DNA of 64,000 bases from Flavobacterium plurextorum (GTDB lineage: Bacteria; Bacteroidota; Bacteroidia; Flavobacteriales; Flavobacteriaceae), in contig NZ_MUHD01000022.1 in NCBI RefSeq assembly GCF_002217395.1, positions 36,009-100,008 on the forward strand, given 5' to 3'. The notes beneath the pieces are model-generated. The model was not told where the DNA came from. It was given only the letters and a program-made list of their open reading frames with translations, and ran no database searches. Of this stretch, positions 53,824 through 61,549 are shown piece by piece. Made by a program: the position numbers and the translations under genes. How positions within the stretch are numbered: position 1 is the stretch's first letter; every line of letters starts with the position of its first letter.

Positions 53824-53831
53824 CAAAAGTA
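53824..53831 (-). promoter_or_regulatory. -7 promoter box of the trimodular gene
   Basis: The minus strand reads TACTTTTG, an exact TAnnTTTG match, about 207 bases upstream of the start codon, which would give a long 5' leader. The 325-base gap (53618-53942) shows no frame and otherwise nothing distinct. Confidence 0.4.
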
Positions 53832-53888
53832 AACCCTGAAAAAAACAAACTAAAACAATAAAATTCAGCATTTTACAAAACATTACGC

Positions 53889-53918
53889 AAAAAAAATGAC
53901 CTGTTTAGAACAGGTCAT
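53889..53918 (-). terminator. Terminator of the DUF4442 gene
   Basis: ATGACCTGT (53896-53904) pairs perfectly with ACAGGTCAT (53910-53918). On the minus strand a T-run follows. It ends the leftward DUF4442 gene at 53943. Confidence 0.88.
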
Positions 53919-53942
53919 ATATAGTATTTCTTTATTGCTATT

Positions 53943-54395
53943 TTATTTCAGTCGCACACTCCATTCAAAATCCATTTCAGAAACCTGAACTCCATCTTCG
54001 TTTGTTCCTATAGATTTCATCCAGAACGTTTGTCCGTCGCCTGTTGCAATAGTTCTTTGAATCGCATCAGCAATTAAATATCCATCATTGCAGACAAATG
54101 TAATTCTACCAGTTGCTTTTTTGCTAAAATTCCCTTTGTTGTTGGCAACAAGCATTGATATTTTTTTACCGCTTTCTTGTATTTGCGAAATCACCATAGC
54201 GCCCGTTGTCAATTCGGCTGCCATTGCTTGAACTGCAAAATACATTGAATTGAAAGGATTTTGATTTATCCAACGGTGTTTAACGCTTACTATACATCTG
54301 TCTTTGTCGATTGCCTTTACACGTACACCACATATGTATGCCGATGGCAATTTGAATAGTACAAATTTGTTGAGTTTGGAAACTGATACAGCCAT
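53943..54395 (-). CDS. DUF4442 hot-dog-fold protein
   Basis: From the Met at 54395 the protein is 150 aa and shows the DUF4442/PaaI-like thioesterase pattern: HRWINQNPFNSMYFAVQAMAAELTTGAMV (the substrate-side helix of the hot-dog fold) and strands MSEMDF/FWMKSI. The catalytic Asp of PaaI-type enzymes was not identified, so activity is uncertain; it probably binds an acyl-CoA or similar. A longer frame to 54527 lacks sensible sequence and is rejected. It is a single-gene unit with a good terminator. Confidence 0.85.
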   Translation of the reverse strand: MAVSVSKLNKFVLFKLPSAYICGVRVKAIDKDRCIVSVKHRWINQNPFNSMYFAVQAMAAELTTGAMVISQIQESGKKISMLVANNKGNFSKKATGRITFVCNDGYLIADAIQRTIATGDGQTFWMKSIGTNEDGVQVSEMDFEWSVRLK

Positions 54396-54588
54396 AGAAT
54401 TTATTTTTTTGTAAAAATACAAAAAAACTATGCACGCACAATAAATTGCTTTTACTTTCCTAAAGCAGCAGTAAAAACAGGGCTTACGAATGGTTTTCAG
54501 TCTTTTATAGCCATTTTTGAAATCCAAAATTTGTTAAAATTTTGTTAATAATCAGTACTATGCAAAACAAGATACTGTCTTTTAGCCA

Positions 54589-54596
54589 TATATTTG
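54589..54596 (+). promoter_or_regulatory. -7 promoter box of the DUF4870 gene
   Basis: TATATTTG matches TAnnTTTG and lies 28 bases upstream of the ATG at 54625. Confidence 0.5.
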
Positions 54597-54624
54597 TATA
54601 AGAAATTACTATATACTTTTAATC

Positions 54625-55104
54625 ATGGAAACAACAACACCACTCATCATGGAAACAACATCAGAAAAGAACACTGCGACGTTCACACATTTAAGTACGT
54701 TGACTCAGTACATTATTCCATTTGGAAATTACATTTTTCCAATATTAATCTGGACGAGTTACAAAGACAAATCAGAATTTGTAAATCACCACGGAAAACA
54801 GACATTGAATTTTCAATTGAGTTTATTGCTTTACACTTTAGTTTTAGCTTTAATTGCAATTCCAATTTTCTTTGCTGTTATCCTGCAGAACATTCCGATG
54901 CAAGCAGTTTTTAATGACGAAAATTTTGTCATCAGAAATTTCAACTTTGAAGGGAACATTGGATTAATAAGTATTGGCTTAACAGCAGTTTTACTTTTTG
55001 CGGTATTAAAATTTGTTGAATTCTTTTTAGTGATTTATGCTTCAATAAAAGCTTCAAACGGAGAATTATATAAGTATCCGTTAACGATTCCTTTTATAAA
55101 GTAA
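54625..55104 (+). CDS. DUF4870 membrane protein
   Basis: The 159-aa protein begins with a hydrophilic Thr-rich tail and has three hydrophobic helices (about 28-45, 64-86, 115-140). The family signature THLSTLTQYIIPFGNYIFPILIW and FVNHHGKQTLNFQL (DUF4870) is clear. The function is unknown; members often adjoin PspC and envelope-stress genes. A Met at residue 9 is an alternative start. It heads the group DUF4870, PadR, PspC, GIN, GIN; a 128-base gap with direct-repeat words (CAATCATCAATCAATC) separates it from the PadR gene. Confidence 0.9.
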   Translation: METTTPLIMETTSEKNTATFTHLSTLTQYIIPFGNYIFPILIWTSYKDKSEFVNHHGKQTLNFQLSLLLYTLVLALIAIPIFFAVILQNIPMQAVFNDENFVIRNFNFEGNIGLISIGLTAVLLFAVLKFVEFFLVIYASIKASNGELYKYPLTIPFIK

Positions 55105-55232
55105 TCAACGAATTAAAAGTTATAGTCGAAACTTTACAAGCAATCAACAAGAATAGTTTCGAATTCAATCATCAATCAATCATCATCAATCAAAAAACGA
55201 ATTGTTCAATCTAAAAAAAACAAAATGAAATT

Positions 55233-55565
55233 ATGAACATTGAAAACACAAAAGCACAGATGCGCAAAGGTGTTCTTGAGTTTTGCATCTTATCAGTATT
55301 AAAAGAAAAAGACGCATATACATCTGAAATATTAGACACTTTAAAAAACGCAAAATTACTAGTTGTTGAAGGAACTGTATATCCACTTTTAACTAGGCTG
55401 AAAAATGACGGTTTACTAAATTATCGCTGGGAAGAATCGACCTCAGGGCCGCCTCGAAAATATTATGGATTAACCGAAATAGGACAAACATTTTTAAACG
55501 AACTTAGCGGCACCTGGACAGAATTATCTGATGCTGTAAATCTAATCACCAATCAAAATCAATAA
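55233..55565 (+). CDS. PadR family transcriptional regulator
   Basis: The 110-aa protein is a winged-helix PadR member: MRKGVLEFCILSVLKEKDAYTSEILDTL, VVEGTVYPLLTRLKNDGLL and ESTSGPPRKYYGLTEIGQ are the family motifs. PadR proteins repress by binding inverted ATGT-type sites and often sense envelope or antibiotic stress. The gene stops 3 bases before the PspC gene starts, so it very likely regulates its own operon. The effector is unknown. Confidence 0.94.
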   Translation: MNIENTKAQMRKGVLEFCILSVLKEKDAYTSEILDTLKNAKLLVVEGTVYPLLTRLKNDGLLNYRWEESTSGPPRKYYGLTEIGQTFLNELSGTWTELSDAVNLITNQNQ

Positions 55566-55568
55566 GTC

Positions 55569-57290
55569 ATGAACAAAACAGTAAATATTAACTTAGGCGG
55601 TATGTTTTTTCACATCGATGAAGATGCATATTTAAAATTGACACGCTATTTTGACGCTATAAAAAGATCTCTTAATAATTCGTCTGGTCAAGATGAAATC
55701 ATCAAAGACATCGAAATGCGCGTTTCTGAATTATTAACAGAAAAACAAAAAAGCGAAAAACATGTTGTAGGACTAAAAGATGTTGACGAAGTGATTACGG
55801 TAATGGGACAACCTGAAGACTACATCATTGAAGACGAAGAAAAATCATCTCAATCTTTTAATAATTACGGTGGAAGAAAACACAAAAAATTATATCGTGA
55901 TAAAGAAAAAGGTATGATTGGCGGTGTAGCAACTGGATTAGGACATTATTTTGGAATTGATGCTGTATGGATCAAAATCGTATTCTTAGTATTTGTTTTT
56001 GCAGGTTTTGGAACTGGAATTCTAGCGTACTTCGTACTTTGGATTGTAACTCCTGAAGCGGTAACAACTTCAGAAAAATTGGAGATGACTGGTGAGCCGG
56101 TAACCATTTCAAACATCGAAAAAAAAGTACGTGAAGAAATTGATTCATTATCTGATAAATTTAAAAATGCAGATTATGACAAAATGGGAAACCAAGTAAA
56201 GTCGGGAGCTGAGAGAATAAGTAGTTCATTTGGAGACTTTGTCATGACCATCTTTAAAATCTTCGCTAAATTTTTAGGCGTAATTTTAATCATGTCTGGA
56301 ATTAGTGTTTTGATCATGTTGTTGATTGGAGTTTTTACTTTAGGAACTAATGTTTTTGTTGACTTTCCTTGGCAAAACTTCGTTGACGCTGGAAACTTTA
56401 CAGATTATCCTATTTGGTCGTTTGGTTTGTTAATGTTCTTTGCGGTTGGAATTCCGTTCTTCTTTTTAACTTTATTAGGATTCAAACTATTGTCTCCAAG
56501 TTTAAAATCAATCGGAAACATCACAAAATACACTTTACTAGCGATTTGGATTATTGCTGTTGCAATCGCAATCAGCATTGGAATTAAACAAGCTACTGAA
56601 ATTTCATACGACAATAAAACTGTAGAGAAAAAAGCACTTAGCATTAGTACAAAAGATACTTTGTTTGTAAAATTCAGATACAACGATTATTATGCAAAAG
56701 ATCTGAATCACCGCAGCGAATTTGAATTTGTACAAGATTCAGCTAACAATCAGTTAATCTATTCTAATGATGTTCGTTTGCATGTCTTACACACTGATGA
56801 AGCTGCTCCTTATATTCAAATAGAAAAAAGCGCAAGAGGCAACTCTTTTATAGCAGCAAAACAAAGAGCAGAAAAAATTGATTATAAATTTCAAGTTAAA
56901 GGAAATTCTTTAATTTTGGATAACTTTTTTCTTACAGATGTAAAAAACAAATTTAGAGGTCAAGAAGTTGATGTTTACTTATACTTACCAGAAGGGCAGT
57001 TATTTAAACCAGACGCATCTGTACAAGATTATGACGATTCTGATGATGATTTTTTCAATCTGCATTTTAGCGGAAACTACAACTACAAAGTTGAAGGATC
57101 AAAAATTAAATGTTTAGACTGTCCGGCTGATGAAAATGAATATGACGATGTAGAGGAAGTAAACCAAATTGATAATGATACAGTAAAAGAAGTTTCTATT
57201 AAAATAAATGGAAAAGAAGTTCTTAACGGAAAAAAAACTAACGGAAAGCTAACCACTGATAAAAACGGAGTTGTAATTAAAATTAACTAA
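55569..57290 (+). CDS. PspC domain membrane protein
   Basis: The 573-aa protein has a soluble N-terminal part (residues 1-105), a PspC domain with KKLYRDKEKGMIGGVATGLGHYFG (about 113-175) and further membrane helices (about 225-250, 280-305, 320-345), and a large hydrophilic C-terminal region of beta-rich type (about 355-573) facing the periplasm. PspC proteins sense or counter membrane stress. It is translated with PadR (3-base gap) and the GIN gene (3-base gap), so one operon controls all. The specific signal is unknown. Confidence 0.92.
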   Translation: MNKTVNINLGGMFFHIDEDAYLKLTRYFDAIKRSLNNSSGQDEIIKDIEMRVSELLTEKQKSEKHVVGLKDVDEVITVMGQPEDYIIEDEEKSSQSFNNYGGRKHKKLYRDKEKGMIGGVATGLGHYFGIDAVWIKIVFLVFVFAGFGTGILAYFVLWIVTPEAVTTSEKLEMTGEPVTISNIEKKVREEIDSLSDKFKNADYDKMGNQVKSGAERISSSFGDFVMTIFKIFAKFLGVILIMSGISVLIMLLIGVFTLGTNVFVDFPWQNFVDAGNFTDYPIWSFGLLMFFAVGIPFFFLTLLGFKLLSPSLKSIGNITKYTLLAIWIIAVAIAISIGIKQATEISYDNKTVEKKALSISTKDTLFVKFRYNDYYAKDLNHRSEFEFVQDSANNQLIYSNDVRLHVLHTDEAAPYIQIEKSARGNSFIAAKQRAEKIDYKFQVKGNSLILDNFFLTDVKNKFRGQEVDVYLYLPEGQLFKPDASVQDYDDSDDDFFNLHFSGNYNYKVEGSKIKCLDCPADENEYDDVEEVNQIDNDTVKEVSIKINGKEVLNGKKTNGKLTTDKNGVVIKIN

Positions 57291-57293
57291 GCC

Positions 57294-58028
57294 ATGATCA
57301 AAATAATCATTCATATTACAAAATTTATTGTTGCGACTATCACCGCATTATTGTTTGCCTCATGTAATTTTAACGTGAAAACAATTGAAGGAAGCGGAAA
57401 CGTAACCACCGAGAAAAGAATTGTTCAAGGAGATTTTCAGAACGTAAAAGTCAGCAATGCTATCGACTTGGTAATCGAACAATCTGATGCTACAGAAATT
57501 ATAGTAGAAGCCGATGATAATTTACAAAAAGAAATCATCACAAAGGTTGAGAACGGAACTTTAGTTATCCATTGCAAATTCAACTCATTCCGAAACATTA
57601 CAATGAAGAAGGTGATTGTAAAAATGCCTGTTATTAATAAATTGGAAGCATCGAGCGCATCATCAGTAGAAGGAAAAAATATCATTCAAGGAGAAAACAT
57701 AGAACTTGAAACTTCGAGCGCTGCAAACATGAATCTTAACATCGAATCTGACAATATCATTGTAAACTCAAGCAGCGGAAGTGATGTTAAGATAGAAGGA
57801 AAAGCATTGAGAATTCAAACAAAAGCTTCTAGTGGTGCAAACATAGATGCAAAGAAATTACTGGCAAATGAAGTTCAAGCAAAAGCTTCAAGCGGCGGAA
57901 GCATAACGGTACATCCTATAGTAAGTTTAAAAGCAGATGCATCGAGCGGAGGTGATATTGATTACGACATTGCACCTAAAACAATCGAAAAAAATGTAAG
58001 CTCAGGCGGAAGTGTAAGTCAGCACTAA
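57294..58028 (+). CDS. Head-GIN domain (DUF2807) lipoprotein
   Basis: The 244-aa protein has a lipoprotein signal with lipobox FASC (Cys24) and a repetitive beta-helix-like body of GIN type: VEGSGNVTTEKR, VKVSNAIDLVIEQSD, LEASSASSVEG, NSSSGSDVKIEG, SSGGSITV, with Ser/Gly-rich turns. GIN (DUF2807) domains are auto-transporter-adhesin-like and sit in the envelope; the function is unknown. It starts 3 bases after the PspC stop and is thus part of the PadR-controlled operon. Confidence 0.9.
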   Translation: MIKIIIHITKFIVATITALLFASCNFNVKTIEGSGNVTTEKRIVQGDFQNVKVSNAIDLVIEQSDATEIIVEADDNLQKEIITKVENGTLVIHCKFNSFRNITMKKVIVKMPVINKLEASSASSVEGKNIIQGENIELETSSAANMNLNIESDNIIVNSSSGSDVKIEGKALRIQTKASSGANIDAKKLLANEVQAKASSGGSITVHPIVSLKADASSGGDIDYDIAPKTIEKNVSSGGSVSQH

Positions 58029-58085
58029 GCAGCTCTTAACTGTTAAATATAAAAGAAATCATTCATCAAAAGTGGATGATTTTTT

Positions 58086-58093
58086 TATATTTG
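58086..58093 (+). promoter_or_regulatory. -7 promoter box of the second GIN gene
   Basis: TATATTTG matches TAnnTTTG and lies 21 bases before the ATG at 58115. It follows a T-run that ends a weak hairpin after the first GIN gene. Confidence 0.5.
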
Positions 58094-58114
58094 CTAAAAT
58101 CAAATCTAGAATTA

Positions 58115-58975
58115 ATGAAAAAAAATACTGCACTGCTGCTATTGCTTTTAGTAACAACATTAACTTTTGCTCAAAAAAGAGAAAAAATAAAAGGTTCTAA
58201 AATTGTCACTACATCAATTAAAGAAGTAGGAAATTTTGATGCTATTGAAGTGGAAGACAATATAGAAGTTTACCTTGAAAGAGGAGAAAAAAACGAAATT
58301 AAAATTGAAGCTGATGATAACATTCATGATATCATAGGAATGGATTTAAAAGAAAAAACACTTCGTTTATTCACTTCAAAAGAAAGCACTATTTTTAAAA
58401 AACTTGCTGTACATATAACATACACTAACTCGCTGACAAAAGTGAGTGCAAAAAATGATGCAATTGTATATGCAATTCAAGAAATTCAACTAGACGATAT
58501 TACGTTTAAAAGTATTGATTTTTCAAAATTATTCTTGAATGTAAACTCAAAAAAATTCAATTTAGTTGCTGATGACAGATCAAGAACAGAACTAAATCTA
58601 AAATCGGAAGAAGCCAGTTTACAATTGAGCAAATATGCCTCAATAAAAACCTTAATTTCTGCCATGAAATTTAAATGCGATTTGTATCAAAAAGCAAGCG
58701 CAACAATTGAAGGAATTACAGAAAAAGCTACGATTCGTTTAGACAACAACTCTGTTTTTACAGGAACAAAATTTACTTTGAAAGAAGCAAATATCACAAC
58801 TGAAGGTTCTGCTGTAGCCTCTATTTTAGCAGAAACAACTGTCGCAATAGCAGCTGGAGACAAGTCTGAAATTTCATTATTGGGTGATCCAAAAATAGAA
58901 CTTACACGCTTTAGCGAAGAAGCAAAACTGATTAAAAAACCAGGAGCGCCAAAAGCAAAAACAACAACATTGTAA
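58115..58975 (+). CDS. GIN domain (DUF2807) secreted protein
   Basis: From the ATG at 58115 the protein is 286 aa with a signal peptide (MKKNTALLLLLLVTTLTFAQ). The body (IVTTSIKEVGNFDAIEVEDNIEVYLERGEKNEIKIEADDNI) is closely similar in plan to the GIN protein at 57294-58028 and predicts a beta-helix. It lacks a lipobox Cys. A longer frame to 58076 crosses the -7 box and is rejected. It has its own promoter, so it may be expressed apart from the PadR operon. The function is unknown. Confidence 0.88.
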   Translation: MKKNTALLLLLLVTTLTFAQKREKIKGSKIVTTSIKEVGNFDAIEVEDNIEVYLERGEKNEIKIEADDNIHDIIGMDLKEKTLRLFTSKESTIFKKLAVHITYTNSLTKVSAKNDAIVYAIQEIQLDDITFKSIDFSKLFLNVNSKKFNLVADDRSRTELNLKSEEASLQLSKYASIKTLISAMKFKCDLYQKASATIEGITEKATIRLDNNSVFTGTKFTLKEANITTEGSAVASILAETTVAIAAGDKSEISLLGDPKIELTRFSEEAKLIKKPGAPKAKTTTL

Positions 58976-59020
58976 ACAGCTTTCTAAATCACTAGTATTT
59001 AGAAGAAACCAACATAAACA

Positions 59021-59055
59021 AAAAGTCCCATTCAATTAAGAATGGGACTTTTTTC
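59021..59055. terminator. Bidirectional terminator between GIN and trxB
   Basis: AAAAGTCCCATT (59021-59032) and AATGGGACTTTT (59041-59052) form a perfect 12-bp stem with A/T tracts on both sides, between convergent genes. Confidence 0.9.
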
Positions 59056-59104
59056 ATATTTGCATTTTTCACATTCAAAGAACATGAAAACTAAATCTTT
59101 CAAT

Positions 59105-60052
59105 TTATTCTTTTGAAGCTAAATATCTTTCAGCGTCAAGCGCAGCCATACAACCAGTACCAGCAGCAGTAATTGCTTGACGATACACATGATCTGCAGC
59201 ATCTCCAGCAACAAAAACACCTTCAACATTTGTTTTAGACGTTCCAGGAGTATTTACGATATAACCTGTTTCGTCAAGAGTAATATAATCTGCAAAAATA
59301 TCTGTGTTAGGTTTATGACCAATTGCTACGAAAAATCCAGTTGCAGGAATATCAAAAACTTCACCTGTTGTTTTATTTTTAGCTTTTATAGCATGAACAA
59401 CATTTTCGTCACCTAAAACTTCAACAGTATCGTGGTTCATTAAAATCTCGATATTTTCAGTTTTACGAACACGTTCTTCCATAATTTTAGAAGCTCTAAA
59501 TTTTTCGCTTCTTACTAACATGGTAACTTTTTTACAAAGCTTAGATAAATAGTGTGCTTCTTCACAAGCAGAATCCCCTGCTCCAACAATTACAACTTCT
59601 TGATTACGGTAGAAAAATCCGTCGCAGACAGCACAAGCAGAAACTCCACCGCCCATTTGTAAATAATGTTGTTCTGAAGGTAATCCTAAATATTTAGCAG
59701 ATGCACCAGTAGAAATAATTACTGTTTCACAGTGCAACTCGATTGTATCATTAATCCAAACTTTATGAATATCACCTGAAAAATCTACTTTTGTAGCCCA
59801 GCCATCGCGGATATCAGCACCAAAACGTTTTGATTGTTCTTGCAGTTGAATCATCATTTCTGGTCCTGTAACACCATCAACATAACCTGGGAAATTTTCA
59901 ACTTCATTAGTGGTAGTCAACTGACCTCCAGGCTGCATTCCTTGATATAATACTGGATTCATGTTTGCTCTGGCTGCATAAATTGCCGCAGTATAACCCG
60001 CAGGACCAGAACCTATAATAAGGCATTTAATTTTTTCGATTGTATCTGACAT
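59105..60052 (-). CDS. trxB: Thioredoxin-disulfide reductase
   Basis: From the Met at 60052 the protein is 315 aa, the normal TrxB length. It has the FAD motif IIGSGPAGYTAA (residues 12-23), the redox-active C150-AV-C153 (CAVCDGFF), the NADPH motif VVIVGAGDSACEEA, and the C-terminal FAD motif GVFVAGDAAD. It reduces thioredoxin with NADPH in the cytoplasm. A start 9 codons upstream (60079) is open, but the promoter box TACATTTG (60077-60084, minus strand) overlaps it, so the shorter start is correct. Confidence 0.97.
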   Translation of the reverse strand: MSDTIEKIKCLIIGSGPAGYTAAIYAARANMNPVLYQGMQPGGQLTTTNEVENFPGYVDGVTGPEMMIQLQEQSKRFGADIRDGWATKVDFSGDIHKVWINDTIELHCETVIISTGASAKYLGLPSEQHYLQMGGGVSACAVCDGFFYRNQEVVIVGAGDSACEEAHYLSKLCKKVTMLVRSEKFRASKIMEERVRKTENIEILMNHDTVEVLGDENVVHAIKAKNKTTGEVFDIPATGFFVAIGHKPNTDIFADYITLDETGYIVNTPGTSKTNVEGVFVAGDAADHVYRQAITAAGTGCMAALDAERYLASKE

Positions 60053-60076
60053 AACGTTATAGTATTTTTTGTGATG

Positions 60077-60084
60077 CAAATGTA
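60077..60084 (-). promoter_or_regulatory. -7 promoter box of trxB
   Basis: The minus strand reads TACATTTG, an exact TAnnTTTG match, 25 bases upstream of the trxB start. Confidence 0.55.
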
Positions 60085-60167
60085 AACTTTATTATAAAAA
60101 ATAACACCCAAAATAAATCCGAAATAACTATCCTAAAATAAGTTTTATTTATTTTTCGTTTTTTCTT

Positions 60168-60195
60168 TTGTAAACAAAATTTATTACTATATTTG
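60168..60195 (+). promoter_or_regulatory. Promoter of tRNA-Pro
   Basis: TTG (60168-60170) and TATATTTG (60188-60195) are 17 bases apart, an acceptable Bacteroidota promoter. The tRNA starts 35 bases downstream. Confidence 0.75.
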
Positions 60196-60229
60196 CATCC
60201 GCTTACGGGCAGTACAACAAATACATCTT

Positions 60230-60304
60230 CGGGGTGTAGCGTAGCCCGGTTATCGCGCCTGCTTTGGGAGCAGGAGGCCGCAGGTTCGAATCCTGCCACC
60301 CCGA
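60230..60304 (+). tRNA. tRNA-Pro (anticodon TGG)
   Basis: The cloverleaf has acceptor CGGGGTG paired with CACCCCG, anticodon stem CCTGC/GCAGG with loop TTTGGGA (anticodon TGG), and T arm GCAGG-TTCGAAT-CCTGC. The discriminator is A and no CCA is encoded. Confidence 0.96.
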
Positions 60305-60308
60305 CAAA

Positions 60309-60335
60309 AGCCGAACAGAAATGTTCGGCTTTTTT
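60309..60335 (+). terminator. Terminator of tRNA-Pro
   Basis: AGCCGAACA (60309-60317) and TGTTCGGCT (60322-60330) form a 9-bp stem followed by a run of T. Confidence 0.9.
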
Positions 60336-60464
60336 GTTTTTAATTCCATTATGGAATGTTTTACAAGAAATTGTAGCACCACAGAGTAACTAATACTTTT
60401 TTTCTATTACTAAAAAATAATCCTCTCTAATAATTTTTGAAGCCTAAAAATTAAGAAATTACTA

Positions 60465-60791
60465 ATGGAACACAAAAATTTTGCCTTTATAAAGGCAGAC
60501 AAAAAATTGATTAAAATTTTCTTTAACGACATTACTATTATAAAAGGACTAGGAAATTATGTAGAAATTCACACCACATTCAATAAAAAATATCTCTATT
60601 ACAAAACGTTAAAAGACTTAATTCAAAGTTTACCCAATGAGTTTATGCGTGTTCATAATTCATATATAGTAAATTTGACAAACATTGAATATTTTGAAGA
60701 CAATCAAATTGTAATAAAAGATTTAAAAATTACAGTAGCAAAAAGCTACAAAGATTGCTTTGTAAATGCAATTAATAAGATAATGCTATAA
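60465..60791 (+). CDS. Stand-alone LytTR DNA-binding protein
   Basis: The 108-aa protein is a bare LytTR domain: FNDITIIKGLGNYVEIHTTFNKKYLYYKTLKDLIQSLP, RVHNSYIVNLTNIEYFED and VAKSYKDCF match the family strands. It lacks a receiver domain or membrane helix. LytTR proteins bind direct repeats at promoters; without a receiver it may be controlled by level alone or by another protein. The nearest genes are tRNA-Pro and a DUF2255-like gene 108 bases downstream. Its target genes are unknown. Confidence 0.87.
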   Translation: MEHKNFAFIKADKKLIKIFFNDITIIKGLGNYVEIHTTFNKKYLYYKTLKDLIQSLPNEFMRVHNSYIVNLTNIEYFEDNQIVIKDLKITVAKSYKDCFVNAINKIML

Positions 60792-60899
60792 GTTAATTAT
60801 ATAAAAGAGAAGTCAAAGTAAATAATATAACCAGCAAAGTAAATAATAAAATTTTGAAGCATTTTTATTCGTTCTAATTTCGATAAAAATATCATTATT

Positions 60900-61271
60900 A
60901 TGAAAAAAGAAATTGCAATAAATTATATTGAAACACACAACCTTATAGGTGTAAAAGCAGGCTTGCACAGGGAAACCTTTTTAGACATTTGGATGATCGT
61001 TGTTAATGACAGAATTTTTGCCCGATCATGGGGCTTGGCCGAAAAAAGTTGGTATAATACTTTTTTACAAGACCCTAAAGGACAAATAAAATGTGGCGAA
61101 AATATTTTTAACATTAAAGCAATTGTTCCAATTGACAAAAACGACTTAACTCCAGTAATAAACAATGCTTACTTAACAAAATACAATACAGATCACAATA
61201 TTGAATATGCAAAAGGAATAATTAAAGCAAAACATATTGAAAAAACTTTAGAATTCATTATTACAGAATAA
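60900..61271 (+). CDS. DUF2255-like protein
   Basis: The 123-aa protein has the pattern LDIWMIVVNDRIFARSWGLAEKSWYNTFLQDPKGQIKCG, which recalls DUF2255, a small beta-barrel family related in shape to split-barrel flavin-binding proteins. The match is from memory and tentative. It has no signal peptide or membrane helix. It follows the LytTR gene by 108 bases and could be its partner. A strong terminator ends the unit. Confidence 0.6.
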   Translation: MKKEIAINYIETHNLIGVKAGLHRETFLDIWMIVVNDRIFARSWGLAEKSWYNTFLQDPKGQIKCGENIFNIKAIVPIDKNDLTPVINNAYLTKYNTDHNIEYAKGIIKAKHIEKTLEFIITE

Positions 61272-61346
61272 TTAGACAGAGGATAACGTAGTTTCCAAAC
61301 CATTCATTCAAATTACAATTTTAAAGCTTATGTTATTATTATACAC

Positions 61347-61381
61347 AAAGTCTTTTCAAGAAAATGAAAAGACTTTTTTTT
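61347..61381 (+). terminator. Terminator of the DUF2255-like gene
   Basis: AAAGTCTTTTCA (61347-61358) and TGAAAAGACTTT (61365-61376) form a perfect 12-bp stem around AGAAAA, followed by more T. Confidence 0.9.
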
Positions 61382-61415
61382 GCTTCAAACTTAAAATGCA
61401 ATTGAACAGCTATCG

Positions 61416-61437
61416 CATCCCGATTTTGATCGGGATG
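61416..61437. repeat. Short inverted repeat CATCCCGAT / ATCGGGATG
   Basis: Two 9-base arms (61416-61424 and 61429-61437) with a TTTG loop pair perfectly. It resembles the palindrome at 18116-18129 and is likely a dispersed hairpin repeat between convergent genes. Confidence 0.65.
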
Positions 61438-61549
61438 ACCACAGCAAATTACAACCTATTGCACTGGAGTTTTTACAAACACCCTTATAAAATAAAAGTT
61501 CCTGATAAAATCAGAAACCTCTATTTTGTAATCGGAAAAAAGTAATGAC

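Noticed and set aside
54396..54527. 44-residue N-terminal extension of the DUF4442 protein
   Set aside because: The added residues are basic/Cys-rich and do not fit the hot-dog domain; the family start is at 54395.
61330..61545. A 71-aa plus-strand open frame
   Set aside because: It runs through the strong terminator at 61347-61381 and the hairpin repeat at 61416-61437, has no signal or family pattern, and ends next to the convergent receptor gene.
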